Part shown: piece by piece, positions 9,639-23,274 of the stretch
Layout: each line of letters starts with the position of its first letter
Position numbering within the stretch: position 1 is the first letter of the stretch
Assembly (NCBI RefSeq): GCF_000178375.1
Contig: NZ_ADNC01000027.1
Coordinates: forward strand, 62,001 to 126,000
Source of the DNA: Mycoplasmopsis alligatoris A21JP2
Lineage (GTDB): Bacteria > Bacillota_I > Bacilli_A > Mycoplasmatales > Metamycoplasmataceae
Reading direction: 5' to 3'
Length of the DNA stretch: 64,000 bases
Notes under the pieces: model-generated
Databases searched by the model: none
What the model was told of the DNA's origin: nothing
What the model saw: only the letters and a program-made list of their open reading frames with translations
Translations under genes and position numbers: made by a program

Positions 9639-11816
9639 ATGAATGATCAATTAAAATTTAAAGGAATTTTCTTCAGAAAACAAGCAGGTGGAGAAGATAA
9701 AGGATGAGCTCTAATGTTGTGTAGAGATCAACAAACAGGCAAAAATTTTGCAGTATTTTGTACTAACTTTTTTCCAAAATTAAGAGTTTACTATGATGTA
9801 GTTATTGAAAAAAACAAAAGAGATTCTTTTAACTTGCTTTCAATGATTGAATCAGCTCCTGATTATGGTGATGATTTAGTTAAATTTATTACTTCTAATA
9901 TTAAAACAATAGGAAAAATCACAGCGGAAAAAATCGTTGCGAAATATGGAAAAGACATTTTTGAACAATTAGCTCAAGATAACAACATGGAAATTAATGA
10001 GTTGAGCGATAAACAAAAAGAAGAAATGCTTAAATTTATTCCTAGCTTTAACAAGGTTGATGTTGAGTTTTTTACTGGGAATAATATGTTTTTATTTTAT
10101 GAACAATTAAAAAACAATTTTGTTCTTGAAAAAGGAACTTTTGTTGATTATTTTAAATCTACTAATCCTTATATTTTGTATTTAGAACATAATATGAATA
10201 TAATAGATGTTGATAAATTCGCTTTATGCTTAGGTGTTGTTAATGAAAAATCTATATTAAGATTTGAAGCCATAATTACGTATATTTTTAAAGAAATGGA
10301 AAGTGACAATCATACTATTTTTGAATTAGAAGCTACTTTTGTAAGTTTAAATAAAATATTTGAATTTAGTAGAGATGATTTTATATATTTATTTGGTCAA
10401 ATGCTATTAAAAAAAGTTATTGTAGAAGTAGAAATTGATAATAAAAAAATGTTTTCACTAAATGAAACAAGAACAAAAGAATTAGGAATTGTCTCAACAT
10501 TATCAAATATTAATAATAAAAAAATAGTTAATGTTTTTGAAACAACAGAATTTAATTTAAAGCATTTAGATGAATATCAATTAGATGCATTTAAAAACGC
10601 CATGTTAAAAAATGTTTCAATTATTTCTGGAGGTCCTGGAACTGGTAAAACATATTTGATTAGAGAATTAGTTAATACTTTTACCAAAAACGCCAATAAT
10701 GTAGGAGAAGAAATACAAATTTTAACACCTACTGGTCGAGTTTCATCCAACATAACTAAAAAAAGTAGATACCTTGCTAAAACAATTCATAGTTTCTTAT
10801 CTATTAGTAGAGATGAAGAACTTAAAACAGGAGTAATTACAGATTTTTTAAAGAAGAATTGAGACAGTTTAAAAATATTAATAATTGATGAGTTTTCTAT
10901 GGTTAATTTAAATATTTTTTCTGCATTACTTTCAAGATGCAAAAATATTGAAAAAATAATAATCATTGGTGATAGCGATCAACTTCCGGCTATAGGTCCT
11001 GGTAATATTTTGAATGATTTAATTGCTCTTAAAAAATTTAAAGTTAGTTATTTAAAAAATAATCATCGAAGCGAATCCTTAGATATTTTTAACCATTATA
11101 ATGCATTAAACAACCATCAAATACCTTCTTTTGTTAAACAAACTGTTATTAATATTGATAATTCTCTTGATAATAATGAATTTATAAGTATGTACAATAA
11201 AGAGGTAAAGAAAAATTCTCTTGATGACGTAATTGTCTTGTCGCCAATGTATTCTGGAAAATCAGGACTTATAGAGTTAAACAATATTTTACAAAAAGAA
11301 TTAAATGATTCAGGAGCATTTGTCTTATCAAAAAAAGAACGTGGAATTGTAGTTAATTATAAAATAGGCGATAAGGTTATTCAAACTCTCAACAGGACTT
11401 TAGATGGAGTTTTTAATGGTGATTTTGGTTATATTGATTCAATAGAACAACATACTGAAAAAGACAATTCAAAAAGCATAACTATAAAAGTTAAATTTAA
11501 AAACGTTGCCAATGAAACAGGTGAAGTTAAGGAAAAAATTTTAGAATATACAGAAGTTGAATTCAGACAAGAAATTTCATTAGCTTATGCAGTTTCAATT
11601 CATAAATTTCAAGGAAGTGAAAGTCAAATAGTTTTTTATATAATGAGTCCAAATCATGAATCAATGAATAGAAAAAAATTGGTTTATACAGGAATATCAA
11701 GAGCCAAAAAACGCCTTTATATAGTTGGATCGATAAATTATTATTTATATTTAGTTTCTAAATTTAAAAAAGAAAAAGATGATATAAGAACAAATATTAG
11801 TACTTTATTAAAATAG
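9639..11816 (+). CDS. recD2: RecD2-type superfamily 1B DNA helicase
   Basis: 725-residue ATP-dependent 5'-3' helicase of the RecD2 family, acting without RecBC in repair and fork maintenance. Seen: N-terminal FKGIFFRKQAGGEDKGWAL (OB-like region), helix-hairpin-helix segments around KTIGKITAEKIVAKYG, Walker A SGGPGTGKT, motif II LIIDEFSMV, motif III GDSDQLPAIGPGN, motif V/VI YAVSIHKFQGSE and YTGISRAKK. Two in-frame TGA Trp codons. TATAAT lies only 9 bases before the ATG and there is no ribosome binding site, so the transcript is probably leaderless. First gene of a plus-strand run into pth. Confidence 0.95.
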
Positions 11817-11835
11817 AAAGGAATATAATTCTAAC

Positions 11836-12402
11836 ATGAGATTAATAGTAGGATTAGGAAACCCAGGAGATAATTATAGACACACTAGACATAATGCCGG
11901 TTTTCTAGTAATAGATAAAATTTGTAGAATATTAAAAACAGATTTAAATAAATCCAAATTTAATGGTAACTTTGTAAAAATGGAAGATCTAGTTATTGCT
12001 AAACCGATGACATACATGAATTTATCAGGTAATTTTATTAAAGAAATAATGGATTTTTACAAAATAAATCCAGAGGATGTTTTAGTTATTTATGATGAAA
12101 AAGACTATGAAATAGGTACTTCATCAATTAAAATTGGTGGCAGTGCAGCTGGACATAATGGCATAAAAAGTATTATTGATGCCTTAAAAAATAATTCGTT
12201 TAAAAAACTAAGAATTGGTATAGGTAAACCAAAAACTGGTTATCATATAAAAGATTATGTTTTAGGAAATTTTTCAGTTGAAGAAATGACTTTATTAGAA
12301 CCTATTTTAGATTTAGCAGCTGAAGCAGCGATTTCGTTTGCTTATAATGATATAAACATTGTTATGAACAAATATAATGTTTTAAGAAGAAAGAATGATT
12401 AA
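11836..12402 (+). CDS. pth: peptidyl-tRNA hydrolase
   Basis: 188-residue esterase that frees tRNA from peptidyl-tRNA dropped by ribosomes. Seen: VGLGNPGDNYRHTRHNAGF with the catalytic His and the Asn at the tRNA end, KPMTYMNLSG, YDEKDYEIG where the family has the catalytic Asp, and GGSAAGHNGIKSI. Length is typical. Starts 19 bases after recD2 and overlaps tilS by 8 bases, so recD2, pth and tilS are probably one transcript. Confidence 0.97.
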   Translation: MRLIVGLGNPGDNYRHTRHNAGFLVIDKICRILKTDLNKSKFNGNFVKMEDLVIAKPMTYMNLSGNFIKEIMDFYKINPEDVLVIYDEKDYEIGTSSIKIGGSAAGHNGIKSIIDALKNNSFKKLRIGIGKPKTGYHIKDYVLGNFSVEEMTLLEPILDLAAEAAISFAYNDINIVMNKYNVLRRKND

Positions 12403-13270
12403 AAACGATCAACCAATTTTAATAGCAGTAAGCGGTGGCCCAGATAGTATGTTTTTGTTAAATAAATTTTACAAAAAAAACTATGTGATAGCCGCTTTTG
12501 TAAATTATAATCAAAGAAGTGATTCAAATATTGATCAAAAAATAGTTGAGGAATTTTGTTTTAAAAACAACATAGTTTTAGAAAAATTAATTCTTAATAA
12601 AAGTGATTATACAAAAGGAAATTTCCAAGATTGAGCAAGAATAACTAGATATAATTTTTTCAAAGAAATGTATAAAAAACATAATTGTAAAAAATTACTA
12701 GTTGCCCAACACAAAGATGACTTTATTGAAAATTATTTTTTACAAAAAACCAGAAAAAAAGATCGCTTATTTTTTGGAATTGATAAAAAAAGTGAGTTAT
12801 TCGATATGTATGTTGAAAGACCGCTAATAAATAGATATTTTAAGAAGCAAATTATTAAACAAAATATGAAAAATAATTTGATCTTTGCAAACGATTATAC
12901 AAATCATGAACCTAAATATAAAAGAAATGAAATAAGATTAGAATTGTCAAACAAGTCTATTTTATTAAAAGAGTTTTTGTTTTTAAAAATAAAATTATTA
13001 AATTTAAAATTATCTTTTAAGCGTAAAAAAATAGAGTATTTATTTAAAAAGTGAAAAGAAAATGCTTTTGACCAAAACTGCTTAAATAAAGATAAATATA
13101 ACAAATATTTAGTCTATAAATATTTAAATAATAACTTTACTAACATAAATCTTAGCTCATCAAAAATTGAGTCAATTATAGAATTTATAAAATCAGATAA
13201 CAGAACCTCTCAGTATAAACTTGATGAGTCAAATTATTTGATTAAAAAAAGAGGTAAATTAATAAACTAA
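12395..13270 (+). CDS. tilS: tRNA(Ile)-lysidine synthase TilS
   Basis: 291-residue N-type ATP pyrophosphatase that converts C34 of the minor isoleucine tRNA (anticodon CAU) to lysidine so that AUA codons are read correctly. Seen: the PP-loop S-G-G-P-D-S-M near residue 13, NYNQRSDS, NFQDWARITRYNFF with a TGA-coded Trp, and AQHKDDFIENYF. It is short compared with E. coli TilS (about 430) and lacks most of the C-terminal domain, as is usual in mollicutes. A pth-tilS-ftsH order is conserved in many Firmicutes and mollicutes. Confidence 0.93.
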
Positions 13271-13313
13271 ATATTTAAAATATATATAATTTTATTATTT
13301 TAGAAAGGAATAA

Positions 13314-15341
13314 ATGGCTATTAACAAAAATAACAACAATGGTAGAAAAGGTAGAAGACCATGAATCTTTATTGCTTTAACTATCATTTTAGCAGTAGTA
13401 ATTGGTATTATTTTATATCAATCGCTTTCAAAAAGCGCTGTTGAAGCAGTGTCTTTATCAAAACTTGCAGATCATATTAAAGAAGCTGCAAAATCAACTG
13501 AGGATAAAATCTATGTTGATTCTTTAAAATATGATCAATTAACTAATTTATGAACTTGAACATTTAATAATGGGACAAAAGAACTTTTATTTAAATCGGC
13601 TGGAACAGAAGCTGCGCTAAAAGAAGTTTTACTTCCTAACACAAGCGGAACAATAGGAGAGTTAGTAAACACAGCTACAAAATTTAAAAATGAAGCTGGT
13701 TTAGATGTAAACAATGGGTTAAGTTTTGTTGAATATTCACAACAAAATCCATGATTAGCTTACTTTTTAAGATTCTTACCTACCTTATTACTTATTGGAT
13801 TCTTTATTTTTATGTTTAAATTACAAAGCAATGCAATGAGTGGAGGAGGAGGAATCCTTAGTGAAAAAAACCCTGCACAAAAAATTATTTCAGACAAAAA
13901 ATTTGTTGATATTGCTGGAAACAAAGAAGCAATCGAAGAAATTAAAGAAATAGTTGATTACTTAAAAAATCCTAAAAAATATGATAATTCTGGCGCAAGA
14001 ATGCCAAAAGGAATATTATTGGGTGGTCCTCCAGGAACTGGGAAAACTTTATTAGCAAAAGCAACAGCTGGAGAAGCTAATGTTCCGTTTTACTTTATTT
14101 CAGCATCTAACTTTGTTGAAATGTATGTAGGACTTGGAGCTAAAAGAGTTAGACAAGTTATTAACGAAGCAAGAAAAAATGCACCTTCAATTATCTTTAT
14201 AGATGAACTAGATGCTATTGGTAGAACAAGAGGAAGTGGTATTGGTGGTGGACACGATGAAAGAGAACAAACACTTAACCAACTTCTTGTTGAAATGGAT
14301 GGAATAACAGGAAACAAAGGATTATTATTCTTTGCTGCTACAAACCGTACAGACGTTTTAGATCCTGCTTTAATTAGACCTGGTCGTTTTGATAGAACAA
14401 TAACTGTTGGATTACCTGACGTAAAAGAACGTGAAGAAATTTTAAAACTTCATGCAAAAGGTAAGAGATTTGACAAAAGAATTGAATTTAAAAATATTGC
14501 TAAAAGAACTCCTGGTTATTCAGGTGCTCAATTAGAAAACGTTATAAATGAAGCTACATTACTTTCTGTTAGAGAAGATAGTGAATTTATTACACTTCCA
14601 CAAATCGATGAGGCAATCGATAGAGTTATGGCAGGTCCTGCTAAAAAATCAAGAACTATAACACTAAAAGAATTGACATCAGTAGCTTATCATGAAGCTG
14701 GGCATGCTGTTGTAGGAATTAAAACTCCTGGAGCAAATAAGGTTCAAAAAATCACAATAATACCACGTGGTCAAGCCGGTGGATACAACTTAATGATGCC
14801 TGAAGAAGAAAAATACAATATGTCTAAAAAAGAACTTTTAGCTATTATTGCAAGTTTCATGGGTGGTAGAGCAGCTGAAAGTATTATTTATGGTGAAGAA
14901 AACGTTTCAACTGGAGCTAGCGATGATATTTCAAAAGCAACAAACATTGCCAGAAGAATGGTTACTGAATATGGAATGAGTGATTTAGGAGCTATTAAAT
15001 TCGAAGAACAAGAAGGAAATCCATTCTTAGGAAAAACTCTTGGAACAAACAAAAGTTTTTCAAACCAGTTAGCACATGAAATTGATTTAGAAATTAAGAA
15101 AATTATTGATGAAGCTTTAGCACATGCTCATAGAACAATAAAAGAAAACTTACAATTATTAGAATTAATAAAAGAAGAACTTTTAGAAAAAGAAACAATT
15201 GTGTCTGAAGAAATTGAATATATTGCACAAAATCTAAAAAGACCTCCTTCAAAAGAGGAAGAAGTAAAGGCTCAAGAAAAAACTCCATCACTTGATGAGT
15301 TAATTAATGAATCATGAGCAACAACAGAAGAAAAAAAATAA
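13314..15341 (+). CDS. ftsH: ATP-dependent zinc metalloprotease FtsH
   Basis: 675-residue membrane-bound AAA+ protease that degrades misfolded membrane proteins and regulators. Two N-terminal membrane helices (about 17-35 and 146-168) flank an extracellular domain. Then Walker [10 protein letters not shown] (237-245), [11 protein letters not shown] (Walker B), the second region of homology around [18 protein letters not shown], and the zinc site HEAGH (His460, Glu461, His464). AAAGG lies 8 bases before the ATG. TGA Trp codons fall in both the N-terminal part and the tail. A large C-terminal charged tail is typical. Transcribed with or just after tilS (43-bp gap). Confidence 0.97.
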
Positions 15342-15347
15342 ATTTTT

Positions 15348-15382
15348 AATACATAGAAAAGCAATTTTTTATGTATTTTTTA
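15348..15382 (+). terminator. probable terminator after ftsH
   Basis: Weak stem AATACATA (15348-15355) with TATGTATT (15370-15377), followed by a short T run. Low GC makes it less certain than the others in this window. Confidence 0.5.
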
Positions 15383-15419
15383 TCAAAAAATAAACTTATT
15401 TTATATTTTTAAATATAAG

Positions 15420-15425
15420 TATAAT
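15420..15425 (+). promoter_or_regulatory. -10 element upstream of the ABC permease
   Basis: Perfect TATAAT, 28 bases before the permease ATG, with a strong AAAGGAGG ribosome binding site at 15443-15449. No clear -35 box. Confidence 0.5.
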
Positions 15426-15453
15426 ATACAAGTATTTTAACAAAGGAGGCTAG

Positions 15454-18400
15454 ATGTGAAAATTGTTTAAAGAAACCTTTAAATCACTTAAAAAAAATAA
15501 AGTAACTGTTATCGGACTAACTATCTTAGTTTTTTTATCTTCGGCAATTTTTACACTGCTTTATGACGTTTCCAAATCAATGTCTCAACAATATAATGAG
15601 TATAAAAAAGAATCCAAACTACATGATTTAACTTTAGATTTAAACATACCCTCATCTGGGAATGCCTATAACAATGGGTTTTTGGTCAATGGTCTATCTA
15701 AAGAAAGACAAGAACATTTTGAAAGTTACGAAAAGCCACTTATTTACAAAGCACAAAATAAAAACCTTGTTTCTAAATATATTATTAATCTAGAAGTTGA
15801 GTCAGGAAAGTATATTAAATTACAAAACATTGGTGTTTCTGATGACAAATTTAAAGATTTATATTTTGACAAAAACGATTTTTATGATATCTTCAAATTT
15901 TTTAATATTAGTGAAGTACAATCAACTGTTAAATTTGAATTGAATCCTAAATCTAAATCTTTTGTTAAATTCTTAAAAGACTATAACATAGAGACTTATG
16001 AAAACAAAAACAATGAATTTGTAAAATCTGTTAAAAATAATCAAATAAACTTAACTGACTCAATTAGACTTGATAAAGAATATAAATTTAGTGACATATT
16101 TAGAAGTAGAACTCTTTTAGATGATAAAACAATTTTTACTGATCCGTCAACTTTATTTATAAATTTAGAGACTAAAGAAGCCACATTTGATTTTGTTAAA
16201 GGGAGAGGTTGAGACGATTTAAATCGATCATATAAAGTACCCGTTCTTCAATTAGCAAATGCTTTTGGGCTTATTCCAAGCAATGAATCGAATACCATTT
16301 TTAAATTTGACAGCTCTAAAACACCTTCACTACTAAATGCTAAATTAGATTTAAAAAATCAAGCAACAGCTACCTTAAAAAATGAAGTTAAACTATCTGA
16401 TTTATCAAAAGAAAAAGTTGGACAAAGTATTGATAATCTTTATACATTTGTAAAAAACAAAGAATATAATTTACCAAAAAATTACATTGCTAAAGAAGAG
16501 ATTTTAACTTCATATCAAAGATGAAATTACACTTCTAGTTATAAAAATGAATTAAAAGAAAAATGAAGCGGTTCTTATAAAACATTTATGGATTTTTTAA
16601 TTTCATCAAATGAAAATAAGATACCAAGCGAGATCAATGACTTTTCACACTGAAACATTGAAATTTCAACCTATCAAACTAATCACGATGACAAGGGTAA
16701 CGAATTAAAAAATAATTTAATGAACGTTCGAAGCAATATTTTAAGTTTTGAAGATGTAACAAAAACAAAGTTATATTTTGACGCTTTATACCAACCTAAA
16801 CATGTTGATTCAAAACTTTATAAATACGATGGTTTTAAAACTATTTTTGAAATAGAAAAATTAAGCAAAATAAATGATGCAATTCTGCAAGATATTAATG
16901 ATAACGAGCTAAAAGAAAAAAGATATTTAATTATAAAAAATGGTGCTTTAAAAATCACAAAAGAAAGTATTACTAATAAAGTAATTGAAAAAGTTGGTCG
17001 TGAAAATCTAGGATTAAGAAAAACAATAACAATTGATGCAGTAGATGCAATTACTAATAAAAAACAAGTATTTCATTTTATAAATGTTGGTGATAGTAAA
17101 AATAGAATAGATGGAATTGACTTAAACGTTGGTAAATTGTACAATGAGCAAAAAAATCCAACAGCTTTAAATGGATTTACTGACATCAATAATTCTTATT
17201 TTAAAACTAAGGAATTACCCATTTATGTAGGTTATGTTTTAATTAAAAATGCCCCATTTAACTTGACACCAAATCCAGACTTAACATTATTAGACTATAG
17301 TTATGAATCAGTAAAATTTATAAATCCAATAAGTAAAGAAGTAGAAATCAAAAACGGCGCTAAAGTTTATAAATTAACAAATTTTTTAAATGATAATAAC
17401 CATAAAGACATTAATAAATTTAATAATTTTGGAATAGTAATTGACCAATTAAATTTTGCTTTTGTTCATTACAATGATAAAAACGAAGTTAAATGAGAAA
17501 CCATTGTAACTGATAAAAGAGATAAGTTATTTTGAAACGCCGAAGAAGTTTTAGAATACTTAAGACAAAATAAATGAACTTTAAAAGTTTTAAAAATAAA
17601 TGATGATGGATGAGTTGAATTTGATAAAACTTTTAAAAATATAGCTTACTTACCTTTAGGTTTTAGATCGCCAAAGCCTCAAATAGTAAACGAAGCTCTA
17701 AACAATGACACATTAGTTTTTGCATTTAAACAAATACAAAATACATTACTAAATTCTAGCTTTGTAAAAGAAGGGATTTTATCGCCAGAATCGATTTATT
17801 CATTTATTGAAACCGCTATAAAATCAACAGAAAATGGTTTAGTAGCAAAAATTTTTAAAACCGCCAAGATGAACATGAGTGAGGTAGTTGAAAATGCTTT
17901 TACATTTATGTATGATATGTCACACACTCCTAACGGTGATAATTTAACAAACTTAATTGATGATATTTTAGAGGGTATTAAGAAAAAAGTCTCAGACAAA
18001 AAAGATATAGCAGCTCAAAAAGCTTATCTTGAAGAACAACTAGGAAATTTATTTAACTTTATGGGCGAATTAGCAACAAATCCATTAGTTAAAAATTTAG
18101 ATCCTAGAACATTAGTGAGCGCTTCTAAAGAACCTTTAAAGTTTTTAGAATCAATTTCAAAGATAGTTAAATCAATTAGTTTTAAGGACTTTACACAAGA
18201 AATTTATAACTTTATAACTTCAAAAGAATATAACAAAATTGTTAAATATGAAGGCGCTGATAGAAAAATTAAATTCAGTAATTCGCAACTTTTAATTTGA
18301 TTTTTCAAGCATATCGATGAAAAATTACTAAAAGAAGGAATTAACGAAATTATTGATAATTTAGATACTAAAGCTATTAGTAATTTTGAAGATCCTAACT

Positions 18401-21400
18401 CATTATTAAGTGTAATTGTAAGAATTTTCTCTGAAAAAATTCAAGGATCTATTAAAAACTTGTTAAAAAGTGTTGATGCAAATCCTAATGATCCTAACAA
18501 GAGTTATACTAATTTAACAAATGGTTTAAAGCAATTAATTAACAGTTTAAACATTAAATTAATGATAAAAACAATGGAATCAAAATTAGTATTAAGACCT
18601 TTTGATCAAACCTTATCTGCCTATGATTACGTTAAAAACGAAACTATTACACAAGATTTTCAGTACTTAGCCTATTCTATTTCTAACCATGATATTTTTT
18701 ATTCTGTATTAAAATCGCTATTTGAAGTTGAAGGGTCTAATAAAGCCATTAAAGACACTCTAATAAGTATGTTTAATTTATCTGACAAAGGTATTTCGAT
18801 AAAAGTAGATGACAAAACCAATATTGTTTTACCAAGTGCTGACAATGAAAAAATTGACTTTTTTGATCTAGTTGCTTTAGCAACAAGTGCTAGTGCAGAA
18901 AGTTCAATACAGGAAAAAAATTCCATTACATTAAGTAATTTTGAAGAAACTTATTCAACTATATTTAGGTTGAATAAGAAAATAGATGAAATTGGAACAA
19001 TCACTGTTGATCATCTTTCAAGTAAAGAAAAATTAATAGCAACTGATATATTAAATATAGACTTAAAAAGTAATGATTTTGACAAAGAAATTAAACAAAA
19101 AGTAAAAAATGCTTTAGAAATAATTAAGATTTTTGAATTTAATAATAATGTGCAAAAATACCAAAACGACTCATCTTTAGGTAATTTAGGTAAATTCTAT
19201 TTTGATTTTAAAAATACTACAACAGGTAATTCACTATGAAATACTGCGTTTAACTTCATGAAAGAAGTTTTAAAATATAACCCTACAAACCAATTTAGCT
19301 ATGGTGTAGACGTTTATGGCTTATTAAAGATTTGACAAAGCATATATTTTGAAAAAGGTATAAGTAACATAGAAAAAGAAGAATTTGCCAAAGCACTTTT
19401 AGAATTTGCTAATTCAAAAGAAATAATCGATGAATTTAATGATTTTAAATTAATTCAACCTTCTGCTGAAAATATAGCTTTACATAAAGAAACTGGATTT
19501 GGTATTTCTAGTTCACTAGCAAACCCACAAGCTTTTAGTTTAGAATTTTTTAGAGAAGAAAGCATGAGTTTTAAAAATCAAGCCTTAAACAAATTTGTGC
19601 TTAGATTTCCAAAATTCAAAAAATGAATTGTAAATAATGAATTTGAACTTACAAAAACTTTTTCTTATATTGCTTCTTCAAATATGTATTATTTTTACTC
19701 ACAAGATGAAATAAACTCGTTGAATATAAAATCAGGTTATAAAAACCTTCATTCTATAATTATTGAAAACTTTTTAAATGGTATTATGAAAAGAGAAATA
19801 GTTACTCAAAATATTGATATTTTCGAGAACATATCAACTCTTTTTCCATCTAATAATGCAATCAATTCAATAGGAATTTCTGATGTTTTATTAAACCCTG
19901 TTTTAAGACAATTTTTCCCACAAGTTTTAATATGAACTCTTTCTGATACTAATAATAAAGATACTTTAAACACAAAAAATAGATCAAATTTAGCTTATTT
20001 TTTAATTGACAAAGTTATTAATTTTGAAGATATTTTAAACAGAGGAGAAAAAGAAACTTATAGATTTATTGCTAATTTATCTAAAGAACATATTATTAAT
20101 CCTATTTTTGAAAGCGAATTAGCTGGAAATATTGCTTTTAATAATGACTTTTTCATTAATTTATTAAACTCTGAAAAAAATAAAAAAGGTGAATTTAATG
20201 TTTTTGGAGTTAATCTTGCAGAATTTTTAATAAGTATAATTGATTCAATTACAACTATTGATTATTCAACATCTTCATATAAATTTGATGAACCATCAGC
20301 ATATGTTGCAAAAGCTAATTATGCTTATTTAAGTAAAAATAATAAAACAATTTATACTGGTGAATTACCAAAAACTCCAACTGAAATAAACGAGCTAATT
20401 GCTAATTTAGATGAAAAATTTCTTTTAAATGTTAATGGATTAAAATTCATAATTTTAGGTGACGAAATTACAACTGATTATTTATACCCGGTTATTGATG
20501 AAAACAACATTCAAGTTGACACATCATCGCAAGCACTTGTTTATGTTAACCAAAATGGTTTTGATAGAGCAAGATTTGCTTACCAAGGTAATAACGTTAA
20601 AGAATACTTACTAATAAAAAGCCCAGACAAAGAAAGTATCCCTGTCTTAGAAGAAGAACTTGAAAAGTTTGTCTCGAATAATATTGATGATACTGCTAAT
20701 TTAAGAAGAGTTTATGATATTCATTCTATTGACCCATTGAACCCAGAACGTTCAGTTAGAATCAATGTAATTGATGGAATTATTAAGAGTGTAGATAGTG
20801 TTTCAACAATTCTTCTTTCATTATTAATTAGCTTAGTTGCTATATCAATTATTTTTATTATTAAGCGTTACATAAATAACAAAAATAAAGTTATTGGAAT
20901 TTTACTAGCTCAAGGTTATTCTCCATTCCAAATTTCAGCATCATTTACCGTATTTGCCTTTGTTACAGCACTAATAGGTGGAACTTTAGGTTACTTACTA
21001 GGTTTTCTATTACAAGGGCCTACAATAAGGATTCTTGATAATTATTGGACATTACCTATTATTACTACAAGTTTTTCTTGATTCTCATTTGTCTTTACAT
21101 TAATACTTCCATTTATTGGAATGTCACTACTTATATTTGTAGTTTCATTATGAGCATTACGATACAAATCAATTGATTTAATGTCTGGAATTACAGAGGT
21201 TCAAACTGGTGATTTATATCAAAAATATCATTCAAAATTTAGAAGAAAAAAAATAACAACAAAATTTGGAGCTTCATTAATTTTTAACAGTTTTTGAAAA
21301 CTTTGATCATTTGCTTTAAGTGTTATTTTAACTGCTATTACTACTATATTTGGTATTTCAACTTTTGGTGTATTTGATAAAAGTATTACAAAAACCTATG

Positions 21401-23274
21401 AAAATAGGGCATATAAATACAAATACGATTTACAAACTCCTACTTTAGAAGGAGGAGCATTAATACCATATAATCCTGGTCAAATGCAGAATTCTTTATA
21501 TGTAACTCAAGGGTTACCACAGGAATTAAAACGTAATAATTTTGATTACTTTAAACCAGGATTTTCAAGTGTATTGAACGCTGGTTATCAAGCCAATGGT
21601 ACTCCTGATACGTTTACACCACACATTATTACACAATTTTCTATTAATTTAAAAGTTGATTCAGGAGTTTCTGTTGATCCTTGATCAATAGCATATAATT
21701 CAATGCCTGATACTCAAAAATCACGTATAACCTTACTCAGAAATAAAATTGGTGTTTTATTAGAAAAAACCCAAAATGGCTTGGTGTATGATAAAAAAGG
21801 AAATTTAGACTTAAATAATTCAAAACACACATTTAGTTACTTTAGATATGATTTAAATGATAAAAGCCCACTAGATTCTAAATTTGTTTATATGCTATAC
21901 AACAAAGATAGCAAAAAACATGATGAAAAAATAATTACAACATCTGCTTTTAGAAGTGAATACCGTAATTTCTTGGTAAATGGATATACAAAACTTTATA
22001 AAGAAGGTAAAGAAAGTGATTTCTTTATTGGATTTGGTGGTATATTATTTGATCCTAAATACGACGAAGGATATACCTATGCACAAGGATTATTAGGAAA
22101 TAGTAAAATTAATTTTTATGGATATAAAAAAGATTCAACACAAGTAAAATTAATTGATAGTTCAGGTTATGACCTACTTGAAGAACTTTATTCTGATCAA
22201 CACAAGGATCGAGACTATATTCCGCTTGTAATTAATGAAGTTGTATCTAAAAAATTCAATTTAGGTATAGGAAGTGAAATTGAAAGTAAAATATTAAATA
22301 CTACAGATCGATTTACCAATAAATTTAAAGCATTAATAAACAATTCAAATTCTAATAAAGATTTAGGCTATAAATTTAGAGTTGTTGGTATTAATCCTAC
22401 ATATATTAATTATGAATTTATAATACCTAAATACATAGCTGATAAAATAACCGGTTTAGATAAATTAAGTTATCCAGGTGAAGCGTTTAACGGAATCTTA
22501 TCTAAGTCTGAAAAACCTGAACAATTAATAGGCTCAACAGCTCTATATTCAGTTAGTGGATATTGACCAGCATTTTCTTCTTTTGACTTAACCACAGTTG
22601 AAAAAGATGATAAGTTAGAAATTTTTGATAACTTATTTGGACGCAGTGGTATATTAATCAAAAACGGTTATACACAAGCTGATATAGCTAAATTCCTTAG
22701 TCCAACCGTTTCTTCAAACTACGAAAAAGCCTTTAGTACTGCTAGAAATACTCCTGATGAGTTTATAACTAAATACGCACAAATATTTGACAATTCTTTA
22801 TATATTCCGCCTGCTAATTCAATAATTGCTAGTGATATTGAAATAGGATTTACTCAAACTATTTCGCATACCGTTCAAATTATTGTTACTTCTGTTATTA
22901 TTTTAAGTTTTATTGTTTCATCAATTATTCTTATAATAGTTTCTAGTATTTTGATTTCTGAAAACGAAAAAAATATTGCTATTTGAACCATTTTAGGTTA
23001 TTCACAAAAAGAAAAACTAAAAATGTTCTTTGGAATATTTATACCGTTTATATTTATAGCTTTATTAATTGCTATTCCTTTAGCCTTATTATTAATAAAA
23101 GTTTTTGCTTTATTCTTAATTTCCACAGCAGCTATTTCAGTGCCTATAAGTTTAGGATTCTTTAATATAGTATTAACCTTTATTGTAATTATTTCAATAT
23201 TTACATTAACCTCGCTTCTTTCTTGAAGAAGAATAAATAAAATTAAAGCAGTTGACTTACTGAAAGGAAAATAA
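15454..23274 (+). CDS. giant FtsX-type ABC transporter permease
   Basis: Single 2,606-residue frame once TGA is read as Trp; the second codon is itself TGA. One N-terminal membrane helix (about 12-32) is followed by about 1,750 residues of extracellular sequence rich in Lys/Asn/Asp. A first FtsX/MacB-type membrane block has helices near 1784-1807, 1823-1853 and 1874-1905, with a cytoplasmic KRYINNKNKVIGILLAQGYS loop. Another helix lies near 1946-1970, then a second extracellular domain of about 490 residues, and a final FtsX block near 2472-2590 with ENEKNIAIWTILGYS and the terminal KAVDLLKGK. This is the MacB/LolCE-type permease plan with greatly enlarged outer domains. It overlaps the ATPase gene by one base. 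The cargo is unknown; lipoprotein or surface-protein handling is possible. Confidence 0.9.

Noticed and set aside
15454-23274. Apparent fragmentation of the large ABC permease into many short genes
   Set aside because: All pieces share one frame and are separated only by TGA, which is Trp in this organism.
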